Shown here: positions 1 to 11,930 of the stretch, piece after piece
Layout of the letters: every line of letters begins with the position of its first letter
How positions within the stretch are numbered: position 1 is the stretch's first letter
DNA from: Norana najaformis
Lineage: Eukaryota; Annelida; Clitellata; Crassiclitellata; Hormogastridae
Direction: 5' to 3'
DNA length: 64,000 bases
Assembly: GCA_964023275.1 (NCBI GenBank)
Contig: OZ029916.1
Coordinates: 25,558,953-25,622,952 of the forward strand
Made by a program: the position numbers and the translations under genes
The notes under the pieces: model-generated
Told to the model about the DNA's origin: nothing
Seen by the model: only the letters and a program-made list of their open reading frames with translations
Database searches by the model: none

Positions 1-3000
1 CTTCTTCATCCCTCCCTCCCTCCCTGCCTCCCTCCGTCCACCTTTCCGTCCCTCCAGCTGCAACATCAGCAGAAGCCGATAAGCTGCGATATTGATCAGC
101 GTAAGTTCCGTGGCGCGGAGCGACGACCAACCTCTGTAACGGCAGCAGCAAAAGCGCGGATAAAAGCATCTCGTCGGTGGCGAAATTAGACCAGATCGTG
201 CGAGACGTGGCTCCATCTGGCGCCGTCTTCTACAGACGACAAATATCGGCGCCTTGCCAGTTACAGTTTCCGCCGGCAGCTTCAAAAGGCGACTCCTGGT
301 GACGGTTGCTGCCTCTGTCGACAAAAACTGCCAATTGGTCGTGCACTTGCCTGCTGCTGCTGCTTCTTCTGGCATCTGTCGGCGAAAACAACCACTTGGA
401 ACTGTGCGGAACATCTGCTGACATCTGTCGATGCGATTTAAAAAGACTTTTCAAAGAAAAAGGTATGTCCATTGGAATACCATGATTTGTATGGTTGATT
501 AATTTGCTTACCCACTGGTGCTTAAAAAGTTACTCTGCTTGGCTCTTTCAGGACTATTTAGGGAGAATCCAGCTGAAAGCTTTGAAGTCTGTTTTATAAA
601 TTCGTGTGATAAATTCTTCATCTCATCTTCTCAGTTCTTAGTCTGTTCTTTACAGTATATGCCAAGTAGATTGGAGTTTGTTCCTTGCTAGCCATACATA
701 GCATTTTCACTATATTCCTCTTCGAATACGAGGAGGGGATTGCTCGCATTTGTTTAGAATAATCAGGTAGTCATGTGTGCAGTGCTTTTGAAAAATTCTT
801 AAAAGTTAAATTTCTTTATACAATAATACGTACACGCTGCACGTTCAGTAAATTCTTTAAGTTCAGTAGTAAGTTCAAAGTAAGTGTTTTGTTTAGCCAC
901 AGCCGACTGTCATCGATTAAAATCCAATCGGCCGAACTATGAGGAGCTATGGGTAACCTATGCGTCGGAGACATTGAGATATTCCAGTCATACAGCTGAA
1001 TACAGAGATGCAGTGAGTGCAGTCTAATGCAATGCAATGTGCAGCACATCACAACACAACTCAATACAATACAATACAATAAACAGAATGTTTTCCGTGG
1101 GCCATTTGCATCCAAAATGAAGTCCTTAATGAAGTCAGACAGAGTTTTTAAACTGGCCACGATTTCGACTAACAGTGCTACTAAGCTCTGTTAGCTGGAA
1201 AGCTATGAACAGCGATTTATGGGCGACAAGAATTTCAACGGCAATTATTTTGGCGCCAGTTCCCGCAGAGAAGATGATGGAAAACCAACTTGGGCCTAAT
1301 TAGCTCCTCTCGACGAATTCATAGCGAACCCGAGGGGCTGACAAGACAAGTGATACTGGGAGGGGGCATCAATCAACAAAAAACAGGGTCGACCAGTGTG
1401 AGTAATGATTCAATATGCATAGCCATTTCATCAAAAATAAAAGCTCTTTTTATTATTAGTTCGTGAATTAGGTAAGTTTATTATTTACGACTGTATGTGC
1501 ACTTGCCTGCCTTTTGCTGATTTCATGTCTTTTTGCTTGTCTTTCTGCGGGTTTGCCTGGGTGGCTGCATATCTCTTTCTCTGTATATCTGTGCCAGTCT
1601 ATTAGCGTCTTTCAACATCCCCTATTTACTATGAGTGCAATGGCTGCTGAGGAATTTCCTGCGCAGGCCTTTTTTAAGGAAACAAATCAAAAAACACAAA
1701 TGAAAAAGCGAAAAACTCGTATTTCAGGTGTTCTGCAGCTTCGAGCGATGAATCCTTGAAATCTTGTTTCTCCTAACTTCTCGATGGAGAATCGCTGTTC
1801 TCCCTACTCGTCACCTCTTAGACTTTAATTCCAAAGACTTCGTTTCATTACTAACAGTATTGCTGGATTCTGTTAACTTATAGCTGCGGCTTCTTTCGAG
1901 GTTTCGGGCAAGGCGTGTCCAGCAGTTGCTGTCTCAGCTTAAATGAACTCCTTGAAGTTCACGTGAAATCACGGTGACCTTATGCTCATGATCACGATCA
2001 ATGGCAAATTCAGAACTGGTGTTATCGCTTAAGCGACGAGACAGGGTGTGCCAACGGTTACGCTGATCTGCAGCCAGTTCAACAGATTTATGGGGCGTAC
2101 GTCCTTTGCGGCCATTCATTCCATAACCACCAGAGATTATAATATAGATGCTCATATTTCGCCGTATACACGATCTTTCGATTTGTATTCTGCTCAATCG
2201 TTGCCCAGTCTAAGCTGACACTGAACACAAGACAATTGACATTGAACACAAGACTACTGGCCTAGAACATAAGACTAGGCCTACTGACATTGAACACAAG
2301 ACTATATTTACCTTAAGTACAAGACGAATACCTACCTTTCCCTATTTTTTCCGCAAAAAGAAAATAATTCAGAATTCGAAGAATTCCGATTTCGACTTTT
2401 AGGGGTTTGCTGAGGATAGCGACTATCCTGATTGGTGTATGTCTCGGTAAGTAGTAGTTCCAATGTTTAATTTCTCTTATGGTATCAAAGGCCATTGACG
2501 TCGCCCTCCTCCTTTATCCAGGTTTGGGACTGGCACTACCTAAGTACGGCAGTGGCGGAGTTGTTTCGGTAAACTCTCACGAACCTTTCATGATCATGGC
2601 GCTACATGAATGTTACTATCGTGAAATTCTGTAGCCTAAGTCAGTTATTGGATTGAGTCCTTCCAATAATTGTATAATTTCAAGCTTAGCTTGGGCTGAT
2701 TAATCCCGAAATTGAATCATTTAACTCCATGACCGAAATGGATCAGCTACTTCTTGGAAGACTCCTTCATAGTGAAAGGATTTACCTGTAGAGAGGGGGG
2801 ACGCGGAGGAAGGAGAAGGGGAGAGAAGTCTACCTGCCCCACCCCAATAATCGAGGTATGCCTCTGCCAGTGCGCACCGGAATAGATTTGCTTAGATTAG
2901 ATGAGATTAGATCAGATCTATCGTGACTCGCCTGATAGATCTGCTAGATTTGGCAAGTACTTATGCTGCGGCGGTAGCGTCTGACAAAAAAATGTTCTTA

Positions 3001-4399
3001 GTATGCCGACTACAACGGTGCCACAGAATGAAAGAACGATTAATAATTAATTATATTAAAATATCAAGCAATGCATATAACCTTTGAATTGAATTTAAGT
3101 CTTCGTTACGGCGACTACAAAATCGCGAACAGAGGTTAGAACTCATTAGCGTAATACAGAGCCGCGTAAGATTCTTGAATTTATCGGCCTTTCGTACAAG
3201 GCACCATCAGCTGGAACTCAGGCGTTGAGTGGAAAAGTCATGAGGGAATACAGTTGACCCTGAACGTCATAGGTCATGGATAGGAGTATCGAAGGGAGTG
3301 TGAGAACCAATGTAAAGTTAGCATTGGCTTCATCTGCGGAAAGGTAGGCCTATAAGTGGGGCTTCAGTTATGGCAGGAGTGCATGTAGCTCGAACAAGAC
3401 AGACAGACAGACAGACAGACGGACGGATGGACGGACGGAGGACAGACACACAGCTACCATCATCATGTTCTACACGCATATCATCATCTTATCATAGTCT
3501 ACGTGCATATTACTCAAACGTGTGCATTAGGATAGTCCTGGCGTATATTGTAAAAAATTAAGTCTTTTAAATGCTGAAAAATGCCAAATGAGTTCATTAT
3601 CTAAAATAATAAATTGAGTGCAAACTGATGCAAATTGGAGAATTTTTAGAGGCTCCACAGACCCTTGGAAGTTTCTTTCGTTATGTCGTTTTGCCATCCT
3701 TTACATTATTCAGCCATCGCTGCTCATTTCTTCTCGGTGAATGGAAAGTTTAATATACGTGTGACTCATTTGGTAATTAATGTTGAAGATCTTTTAACTT
3801 AAATATGCTAGGTTACATTTTGACATAGCCCATCGGGATGCTCAAAGTTTACCAAGATTCCCGAAGACTGGGCTTTTCTGGTGGCTCAAAAGGAAGGTAG
3901 AAAGGGTTTATGGCTGGAGATTGACCAGAGTAGGTTTGAGACAGCAGCGGATCTGGCTATTTATTGCTTTTGCAGAGGCAAACTTTAAAGTCCGTCATCC
4001 CAGAGATAGCATAAAGAACTGTTTGAACTAGTAATCATATATCTTGAAGGAATGCTATCTCGACGCATTCACTTCATAGGAATCAAACACAAAATAATAA
4101 TAATAATCTGGACTGGTGCCACACCGAAGACAAGTAGGCTCAAGACAAGTTTGTGAACTTGCAATTTGTTGACAGTAATTTCTGCTTTATAACAGTAAGC
4201 TAATGTTTCACAGTTTAAGTCATACTAAGATACATACTTTGCTGTGTCTGTGCACCGATTCGCTTTTGTTTGGCATAAAGCCATATAATATCCTATGGCC
4301 AGAAATCTTTGTTCGACGTGTGCAACCCCTAAATATTGTTCAATTTGGCTGAAATTTTCACCTTAGAAGGAAAAGTCGAAACACGCCACTGGTAAAACT
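1..4399. other. Non-coding stretch with minor repeats
   Basis: No convincing exon. Seen: a CCTCCCTCC-type pyrimidine run at the left edge, a short run of diverged units with core TTGAACACAAGACTA at about 2219-2310, one copy of a dispersed repeat at 2497-2556, and a GACA/GACG tetranucleotide run at 3390-3440. Open frames here are short and resemble no family I know. Confidence 0.6.
2497..2556 (+). repeat. Dispersed repeat, also present inverted at 35914-35982
   Basis: The blocks CCTCCTCCTTTATCCAGG, GGGACTGGCAC and ACGGCAGTGGC occur here in this order. Their reverse complements occur in the mirrored order at 35914-35982, where an extra CGCCCTCCTCT is inserted. Probably the end of a SINE or LINE family; class not determined. 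Confidence 0.65.
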
Positions 4400-7322
4400 G
4401 ACGAGAATTCTCACAAATGTCGTGTGTGGGTAAAATTCCAAAGACAGACGAAAAACTGAGTGTAAAATTTGTGGTTCAGAAATTCACTATGCTTGAGCCA
4501 ACATTACTGAGGAGAATTGTGTGGGACTTAAAAATAGGTGCCAAAGGAGTAAATTCGTACTGCAGAAGCCGTGACCTATTGTCACATGTGTTGAAAGCTT
4601 TGACTAAAACGGAACGCCGACAAGAGTCATTTGAGTTTGAGTTACTCAGGTTCAAACAAGAGTTGGAGCAGCAGCGTGAAGAAAGAGTCTTAAAGGAAAT
4701 CAAAATGGTGACGGTTGGATGTAATGTTAATCAGCAACTGCAAAACGAAAAAGAGCTCAAGTCAAAAGTAATTGAAAGAAAGGCCTAAATTTCACTAAAA
4801 ATGTGTCAAGGAAGGTTATCCAGGTCGAAGAGACTCTTGATGATGCTAGAATGCAAGCCTTTTAAGAAAAAGAAAAGAACTTAGAAGATGCAATATAGTC
4901 ATTCATAAATTAACAGTCAGTTGTGCTGAGACATCGGACCAAAGAAGAAAATACTTTCAGGCTGCCTTGGCCCCAATTCGCGATGAAATAAAAGTTGATT
5001 GGTAAGAGAAGGACTAAAAAGAGAAGAGAGAAGGACGTATAGGGAAGGACTTACACAGGTTTATCGCTTTGGAAAAACTGGTGTTTCAAAAGGTGCAGTC
5101 ACTGTCCAACTTTAGAGAGGCTGACGAGAAATTCAAGCACTTGTCAATCACTCAAGACATGACGAAAAGGACAGAGAACTGTGAAGAAGAGTGGTCGAGG
5201 AGGCCAATATTAAAACATTAAAGAGGATTCGGGAATAGATTCACGGGGTGACGGGAAATCCAGGAAATATGAAGATAATAGAGTTAAATAAGATGATCCG
5301 CTAAATTTCAAAGCCGGTGTTCGATGTGCATACACTAATAGTCGGATTCTACTTGCTCAGGACAAAACGGAAGTAATTGGATTTATATCTGATATACTTA
5401 TAAAATCAGTATTTTATGGCTGACAGAAACTTGGGCAAATGACACAATTAGTGATTGCGAGATTGAATTTGAAGGTATAGATTATACAGAAATGACAGAT
5501 GTAATCTCATTAATAGAAAGGGATGAGGATTGGCCTTGTATGTGAAAGAAGATATTGTTTCGTGTATGGATGAACAACTCAGCGCGTAGATCTATAGGTG
5601 TAAAGCAATATGGTGTAGGATTCTGTCTGAAAAGAATACGTCCTAGATATATCACGCTGAGGTGTGTTATAGAAGTAAAAAAACAGCATAGGATGAAATA
5701 ATAGAACTGTTCAGTTTCTTTAGACATGTTTCTGATGGAACTGAGCATTTGTTGAATTGAATTATGGAGGTATAGATTGGAATACTCTTAGTACAGATGG
5801 CTTCAGTTAGGATTTCTTGATTTAATTATGGACTGCTTCTTACAATGACACGTCAGGATAGCCATGAGGGGCGTCAGAATTTTGGATTTGGTGCTCACCA
5901 GCGAGAAAGGCATGGTTGGTGTCTTGAAATATTTACCAAGAACAGCGGGCATGGTGATTGGATCTGTTGGAGGGAACTTGTACTGCAGCTGCAAACGAGT
6001 TTCAGTTGCAGAAAGGTTTATTTACTCAAAAGAGGCAAATAGAGAGTCATGAGAGACCCTACGTTAAGAGAAGAGTCTTTTTAGAATTGATATCAAAAGG
6101 CTGTCGGTGGAGACTGTGGGTACAATTAAAGGTATTCTGTAAGTTTCAATGGACAGATTTGTCCAAGTTACCATAAGCTATAAGAAAACCAAGAAACCTA
6201 TTTGTGACATGGTCTGTGAATAAGCTCGTCAAAAGAAAATATTATCTGCGGAGAAAATATCGGGACAATATTTAGTGGGAGTTGTCCCGGTGACGAGGAA
6301 TGGAAGCAAGTAAGAGTGTGCTAATCGCGCTGTTAAGGTGATCAGGCAGGATAAAATAAAATTGAAGATAAATTAGCAACATAAAAATTTGACTCTAAAT
6401 CTTTTTATGGATACGCGCGGTCCAAGAGCAAAAGCCAAGTTCAGAGTAGGGCCACAAAACAATAAAACGGTGGAAGATGCAGAGATGTTGAGAACATGGC
6501 TGATATTCGAACAATTATTTTGTGTCAATTTTTACAGTACAGAACCTGGACAACTTACCAAATGTTCAACAAAGATTCTCTGGCAGTGCAGAGGAAGAGC
6601 CTCAATCGTTCATAATAATTAAGGAAACATTGGTAAAAAATTGAAGATCTTAAGCTGAATATAACTCCAGGAATTCACGATATTGGAAGCAGGATGCTAA
6701 TGGAGTTAGCAGATGTTAAAGGTGGGACTCTACTTGAGCTGTTTGAAGAATTGCTAGCAAAAGAAGTTTTTCTGGACGATTGAAAAACTGCAATTGTATG
6801 ACCATTGTTTAGAAAGGGTGTGAAGGGTGATCCCGCAAATTATCGATCAATCAGCTTATCAGTTAATTTTTGAAAGGTAATTGAATCGTTTATGCGAGAC
6901 GAAATGGTAGAGCATCTTGTCAGGCATGGCCTAACAAAACAATCTCAGCACGGTTTTCCTAAAGGCAAGTCATGTCTGACCAACCCCCTAATTTTTTGAT
7001 GAGGTCACAGAATATATGGATGCCGGATATCCTGTTGATATATTGTATCTGAATTTTCAGAAGGTCTTTGATAATAATTGATATAATCTTCGATAATATC
7101 TGGTTCCATATAAGAGTTTACAAGAAAAGATCAACGCTCAAGGATTTCGAGGAAGCTGTTTGAAATAGATTAAAAATTAGTTCATTTGAAGAAGATAGAG
7201 AGTTGTGATATACGGACTAGCATCTAACCGGAGAGGTGGGCTCAGTGATATCCCACAAAGTTCTGTGTTGGGGCCTCTATTGTTTATAATATGTGTAAAC
7301 GACGTGGAACAGTCTACCTGAC
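4400..7322 (+). mobile_element. Degraded non-LTR retrotransposon (LINE, CR1/Rex-like) with ORF1, endonuclease and reverse transcriptase regions
   Basis: Reading in three frames gives recognisable LINE protein in order. An ORF1-like segment at 4417-4788 contains a Glu/Lys-rich coiled coil (FELLRFKQELEQQREERV). Endonuclease-like pieces run from about 5310 to 6180: YTNSRILLAQDKTEV, LYVKEDIVSCMDEQL, NFGFGAHQRE. RT pieces run from 6650 to 7322: GDPANYRSISLS, KQSQHGFPKGKSCLTN, SVLGPLLFI. Spacing suits one element of about 2.9 kb inserted whole or nearly so. It is dead, with many stops and frame changes throughout. The RT catalytic segment after FQKVFDN is too worn to read. Related to CR1/Rex clades by the QHGF.KG.SCLTN and QGSVLGPLLF-type motifs; exact clade uncertain. 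Confidence 0.85.
4417..4788 (+). pseudogene. ORF1 remnant of the LINE
   Basis: Open frame of 123 codons just upstream of the endonuclease region. The N-terminal part has the look of a worn zinc-finger (PHD-like) segment; the C-terminal half is a charged coiled coil. The same protein seems to continue past the stop in broken form to about 5260. Function in the family is RNA binding; this copy is inactive. Confidence 0.55.
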
Positions 7323-7332
7323 CATGAAATGA

Positions 7333-7480
7333 ATGCTCCATCTCTGGACACATTCAAATCACGACTCAAGATCTATCTTTCTAAAATATCATATGACTGT
7401 CACTGAATTCATGTACATCCCCTTTTCCGACCTCGGTCGTGATACAAATAATAACAAAACAGTAATAACAACTATTATTA
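7333..7480 (+). mobile_element. Possible second LINE 3' end fragment
   Basis: The peptide [18 protein letters not shown] at about 7330-7385 matches the 'APSL.TFKSRLKTYLF' ending common to C-termini of several LINE reverse transcriptases. It is followed by an AATAACAA-rich tail. It may be the end of the element to its left after an internal deletion, or a separate insertion. Confidence 0.45.
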
Positions 7481-7760
7481 CTATCAGTTGTACAGCAACA
7501 GTAGATAAAGTTCCACGCACATTAGTGTCTGTTGTTACGAGATATTACTGCGAAGAGGCTGTGTTCATAGTATATACCATACAGTGTGGCCTACAGGGAA
7601 GAGGAGCTGCTGACCAGTTAGAGTTTGTTTCTTTGCCTGCCTGTGGTGGCGTACATCGATCAGTCTGCGTATGCGTTTGTATGTCTGCCAGTCAGTTATG
7701 CAAATCGGTCGTCAGTCTATCGGTCTATCAATCTCTCCATGTGTTCATTAATCTGCCCTT

Positions 7761-7955
7761 TCATCCATCCATCCATCCATCCGTCCGTCCGTCCGTCTGT
7801 CCGTCCGTCCGTCCGTCCGTCCATCCATCCATCCATCCATCCATCCACCCATCCTCCCATCGATCCATCCATCGATCCATCGATCGAACGATCGAACTAT
7901 CGATCCATCGATCCATCGATCCATCGATCCAGCCATCCAGCCATCCATCCATCTC
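7761..7955. repeat. Tetranucleotide array (ATCC/GTCC/GATC variants)
   Basis: About 195 bases of CATC, CGTC and CGAT units. The unit sequence shifts along the array (ATCC to GTCC to ATCC to ATCG), so both strands show long open frames of Pro-Ser-Ile-His or Asp-Gly-Trp repeats that are not genes. Confidence 0.95.
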
Positions 7956-8049
7956 TGTCTTCTTTTACATATATGTATTTGTATATATAAGCAGACAATG
8001 TGTATATATATACACACACACTCACACACATACATATATATATATCCTA

Positions 8050-8714
8050 TTAGCTCTACCGACCATAGGACAGTGAGAGAAAAACTGTAATATGTTCTTC
8101 TTCTGTCTTCTCTTCCGCCATTTATGGCGATGAGGCCTTTATGAAACTTCTCCAAACTTCTCTGTTCCTGATTGTTTCTCTAACTCCAATCAAGCTTGTG
8201 CCTCTTTCTCTCAGATCTTCTTTGACATTATCTATCCAGGTCTTTCGTTGTCTTCCTCTGCTTCTCTTTCCTTCTATGTGTCCGTGCAATGCAGCGTTTG
8301 GTAGTCTTTGTTGCGTCATTCTGATCACATGCCCAAACCATCTGAGTCTTCTCTTTGCGATTGTTTCTACTATTGTTTCATCAACTCCCAGTTCTTCTCG
8401 TGTTTTTTCATTTCTGATCTTTTCTCTTCTGCTTCTGCCTATTATTCTTCTTAGCCAGCCCATCTCTGCCACCAATAGTCTCCGTTCGTCTTCTTTTCTC
8501 AAGCACCAGCACTCTGATCCGTATAGTAATATCGGTTCTACTAAGGTATGATAGAGTTTCATCTTTGTTCTGATGGAGATGTTTCTTGCCTTCCACATTT
8601 TTCCCAGTTTTCCGAATGCTGTACACGCCAATCCAATTCTTCGTTTGATGTCCTCTTCACATTTTCCATCTTCTGTTATTAGTCCTCCAAGATAGACGAA
8701 TCTGGTAACCTGCT
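8050..8714 (-). mobile_element. 5'-truncated LINE fragment: C-terminal end of reverse transcriptase ORF
   Basis: Read on the - strand from about 8714 the frame is open to 8122. It contains FVYLGGLITEDG, IKRRIGLA, MKLYHTLVEPILLYGSECW, RRLRWFGHVIRM and KRSRGRQRKTWIDNVKEDL. These are typical of the C-terminal region of LINE RTs ('LLYG.E.W', 'R..WFGH..RM', 'G.....W.D.'). The frame ends naturally, then a short 3' UTR runs to an AT/CA microsatellite near 8050. The 5' break near 8714 meets a pyrimidine tract. The ORF piece has no stop, so this insertion is younger than the one at 4.4-7.3 kb. Confidence 0.88.
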
Positions 8715-9974
8715 CTAATATTCCTTTTTCTTTTTTTTTCTTTTCCTTTTTTTCCTTTGTAATATGTATATGAATATATGTATAGAATGAGAGACATAGG
8801 GAGGGGAGAGAGAGAGAGAGAGAGAAATATCAGCCAGCCATGAAGACAGTCTGTCATGCAGACATAGGCTACAAATACAGAAGCGACTGACCGACGGACA
8901 GATGAACATCCCGACAGACGCCATGTATTACGCTATTCACCCCAACCACAGGTCGCGCCCAGTCAAGTAATAAGCGGATGACAAGGAAAGACTACACCCT
9001 GTTCACTCGACACACGGTTTCCTTTATTATGTAAGGATAATCCCTTAACAGCCGGACTTTGGTCTCTTAATAAGCGGAATCTGTGAACAGTCCTCGTGAC
9101 CGCCTTCTTTCGCCTAGATTCAAATCTCCCTACTTCCCATCGTCGGTTGATATAGCTGAGAAACTCACAAAGGGTTACTTTATAAAACTAGACAATGGTC
9201 TTCTCGATGCATGTTTACACTGAGCCATGTTTGGTTGTTCTTTGGGCAGGAATGTAGCACTACTTAAATCATCGGCCTCTACGTTTCAGGAAAGGACCGG
9301 AGAAAAGTAACCTAGTTAATAGCCAGTAGGCCTACAAGAAATTTCAGGAAATTATTAAGAAATATGAACGTCGGCATTCGCTTATTGTTAGTGTCTAATA
9401 AACTTTAATGCATTTTTTCGTGTTATCTAAGGTCTGTCTCAATGTAAATTATGTCGAAATTTAAAGAAAAACTTAGTTATGTTGGCTACACTAATATCAA
9501 TTGTATATTGATTTTCAAAATAATCTATTGTACAAGTCTTATATATATATATATTTGTATTTATTTCTGATGAACTGTCTTGATACTGGCCGTTGTTTTG
9601 GGTGCATTGAGCAAATTAGCAGTCTACTGATGCCTGAAAGTAATAATAGAATATAATTATAGCAAGCAATATAATGTATGTTTTTACGTTTAAATCGTGG
9701 TAATCGCAAAGAGATTGCATATAAAATTTGCACCAAACAGATTGAGCGTAGGTATAATCGTCATTTCTGACAGTTTCATCGGTGAGGTGACTAAAGAATT
9801 CGTCTTTTGAGGGTAAAGAAGTTTCCATAATTTTGGTGTTGCAATCCATATATTCGGATGGATATACGCTTTTGAGCAAAAGTAACTGAAATTGTTCATC
9901 ATCTCCAGTAATGACGGCGCAAGTACTTAAAATTGGAAACTCAATCTTTTTCTAAAATTTTTACTAAAACGTCT
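8715..9974. other. Non-coding stretch
   Basis: A pyrimidine/T-rich run at 8717-8758 and a short GA run near 8806-8826; otherwise unique AT-rich sequence with no recognised exon or repeat. Confidence 0.6.
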
Positions 9975-10080
9975 AAACTACAGTTTGGTCCACCTCCAAA
10001 AAGAGAACTGGATTTAATTCAACTGCCTAAACGAGGACGGTTTCGACTAACCACCCAAACGAGGGCGAGTTTAAGGCCAC
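9975..10080 (-). repeat. Degenerate minisatellite, inverted relative to 13905-14040
   Basis: On the - strand three or so units of roughly 28-30 bases share a core like GTCCTCGTTTGGG preceded by GAAACC. The same core, in the other orientation, makes the array at 13905-14040. Confidence 0.6.
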
Positions 10081-10084
10081 CCCT

Positions 10085-10215
10085 AATCTAATCTAATCTG
10101 ACTTCTATAGCGCCGCTATTATAATGCTCAGGGCATCAGTCGATGATCGCTTCAAGTCAAAATCGCAGTCAAAATAAATCATAAGTCGTTGGAGAAGCCG
10201 AGTCGAATTCCGATA
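10085..10215 (-). mobile_element. Retroposon 3' end with (GATTA)n tail, copy 1
   Basis: On the - strand it runs from GGAATTCGACTCGGCTTCTCC to a tail ATTAGATTAGATTA. It shares its body with copies at 21998-22165, 23740-23895, 32555-32642 and 60085-60190. A simple-repeat tail and variable 5' truncation are what LINE/SINE 3' ends show. Confidence 0.7.
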
Positions 10216-10447
10216 GTTCAGAGAAACCAAAGCGAGGCTGCGATGGATAAACAAGTTGGAAGAAATGTGTCTTAAGTTCAGACTTGAATGACATCAAAGA
10301 AATGACATCTACCGAGAAGGTCCGAGATTCTACAGTACACCTGTCGGCCGTATCGATATCTAAACAAATTAAATTACCTCATGTTATAACAAATATGCAT
10401 GCATATATGATTGTACGAATTTATGTATGCATGCAGCTATGATTGTA

Positions 10448-11498
10448 CAGTGCTGGCCATAAGTTTGGAATCACTTAGAAATGTATGAAATTTTCTTATA
10501 AAAAGCCTCAGAAGAAATTGTAACTGTAATTTTTCTCAATGAAACTGTAACAGTTTATTCAAAACTCACATACTAAGTAAATGGATAGTCAAATGTCAAC
10601 TTCAGATGCTGACTTCAGTACTTTGAGTGCTGGCCTTTGTTAGCCAGGACAGCCTTGAGTCTTGCTGGCATGGAATTCACAAGACTTTCACAATAAGCTG
10701 GGCTGATGTGGTTGACCCAGACTCGCTTTATGGCGTCAACCAACGATACCTTTGATGTTGGATGCTCCTCAGACACCTTCTGCTTCATAAACATCCACAG
10801 GTTTTCGATGGAATTGAGGTCGGGACTGGATCCAGGCCAAGGACCCAAGATATGAATTCCCCGTCTATTGATCCATCTTGTCACAGTCCTTGCCCGGTGG
10901 CAAGGAGCTCCATCATGTTGGAAAGTGGTGCAATTGAGGATCCCCATGTGTGTTTCTAGTTTATTCTCAAGGATTGATTGGTATACCTGACCATTTATGG
11001 TCGTGTTCGGAGGCATGAACCAAATTCCTCCTCGCCGCTACCGCTGAAGCTGCCCCAGACCATCGTCGTCGGCGCCTGCCTGACAGTCGGCACGACGTAG
11101 CGGATGTTGTAACGCTGGTTAGCAGGTCGACGGACATAGCGGCAGGCCGAGTAAAACTGTGTGAACGTCGATTCGTCAGAGAACATCACCTTCATCCAGT
11201 CTGCCTTCGTCCAGTTCTTGTATTTCGCGCAGAAAGCCAAACGATCCTTTATGTTCTTCTTGCTCAGTTTGGCTTTCTTTGCAGGTTTCCTGGATGGCAG
11301 TTCGAAATCCACAAGCAGCCGTCTTCTGACAGTCCTTGCACTCACAGGTGGCCTCCCCCGAGTCCTTGCACTCACAGGTGACCTCACCGCTGCTCTGATT
11401 TGGGACGAGGACCAGGTTGGGTGAGCCATAGCTATAGCGATCAAATATGGTTTTCAACAGATTGCGCCTGGGTGATTCCAAACTTATGGCCAGCACTG
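10448..11498 (-). mobile_element. Tc1-type (Tc1/mariner superfamily) DNA transposon with perfect terminal inverted repeats
   Basis: 1,051 bp. The left end 10448-10474 and right end 11472-11498 are perfect 27-bp inverted repeats beginning CAGTGCTGGCCATAAG. Both are flanked by TA (10446-10447 and 11499-11500), the expected target-site duplication. It carries a Tc1-like transposase on the - strand. The element is short for a full Tc1, and the transposase lacks its N-terminal DNA-binding part, so it looks internally shortened next to the right end. Intact ends suggest a fairly recent insertion. Confidence 0.95.
10615..11444 (-). pseudogene. Tc1-like transposase, frameshifted and missing its N-terminus
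   Basis: Two overlapping - strand frames, 11444-10995 and 11016-10615, together give the catalytic domain. The first Asp is in MFSDEST, the second in FQHDGAPCHRA, and the Glu in SPDLNSIENLW. I count 35 residues between the second Asp and the Glu, against 34 in classic Tc1. A one-base loss near 11016-11032 (between FSGSG and GGIWFMPPNTT) shifts the frame. The first helix-turn-helix and GRPR-like hook expected before AMAHPTWSSSQ are absent, since only about 54 bases remain to the element end. VSART occurs twice about 13 residues apart, a small internal duplication. The product should be inactive. Confidence 0.92.
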
Positions 11499-11500
11499 TA

Positions 11501-11871
11501 TGTATGTATGTATCTATGTTAGAAGATGTTAATATAGCATGCTTTAAGTGATTCACAAAGACGTTGCCAGCACGAATATCTAATCGATTTTGATAAGCAC
11601 GTTTTGAATCATTTTGAAGAGATTATAGACATCTATGTGATCACTGTATTTGTGACAACAAGGTGTAAACAGAACAAATTACGAACAAGTGTGAATTTGA
11701 AAACATATTATGGTTTCCTTATTTATTTTCTCCTGCTGACTTTCCGTAGAGGTTGTTCCTACTGATTTCACAGTCTTCTCTTTTTTACTAAACATGAAAA
11801 ATTAGTGTATGAGTTTTTTCATGTATGTGCATGTTTACATAATTGCTTCTGCAGATAAGTGTGTAGGTGAG

Positions 11872-11930
<59 letters not shown>

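Noticed and set aside
1934-2197. - strand frame with GRKGRTPHKSVELAADQRNRW
   Set aside because: Faintly like a LINE RT tail but too short and without flanking support to call.
7333-8076. Longest open frame in the window (247 codons)
   Set aside because: Most of it is the ATCC/GTCC array translated as Pro-Ser-His-Ile repeats; its start is a LINE 3' scrap.
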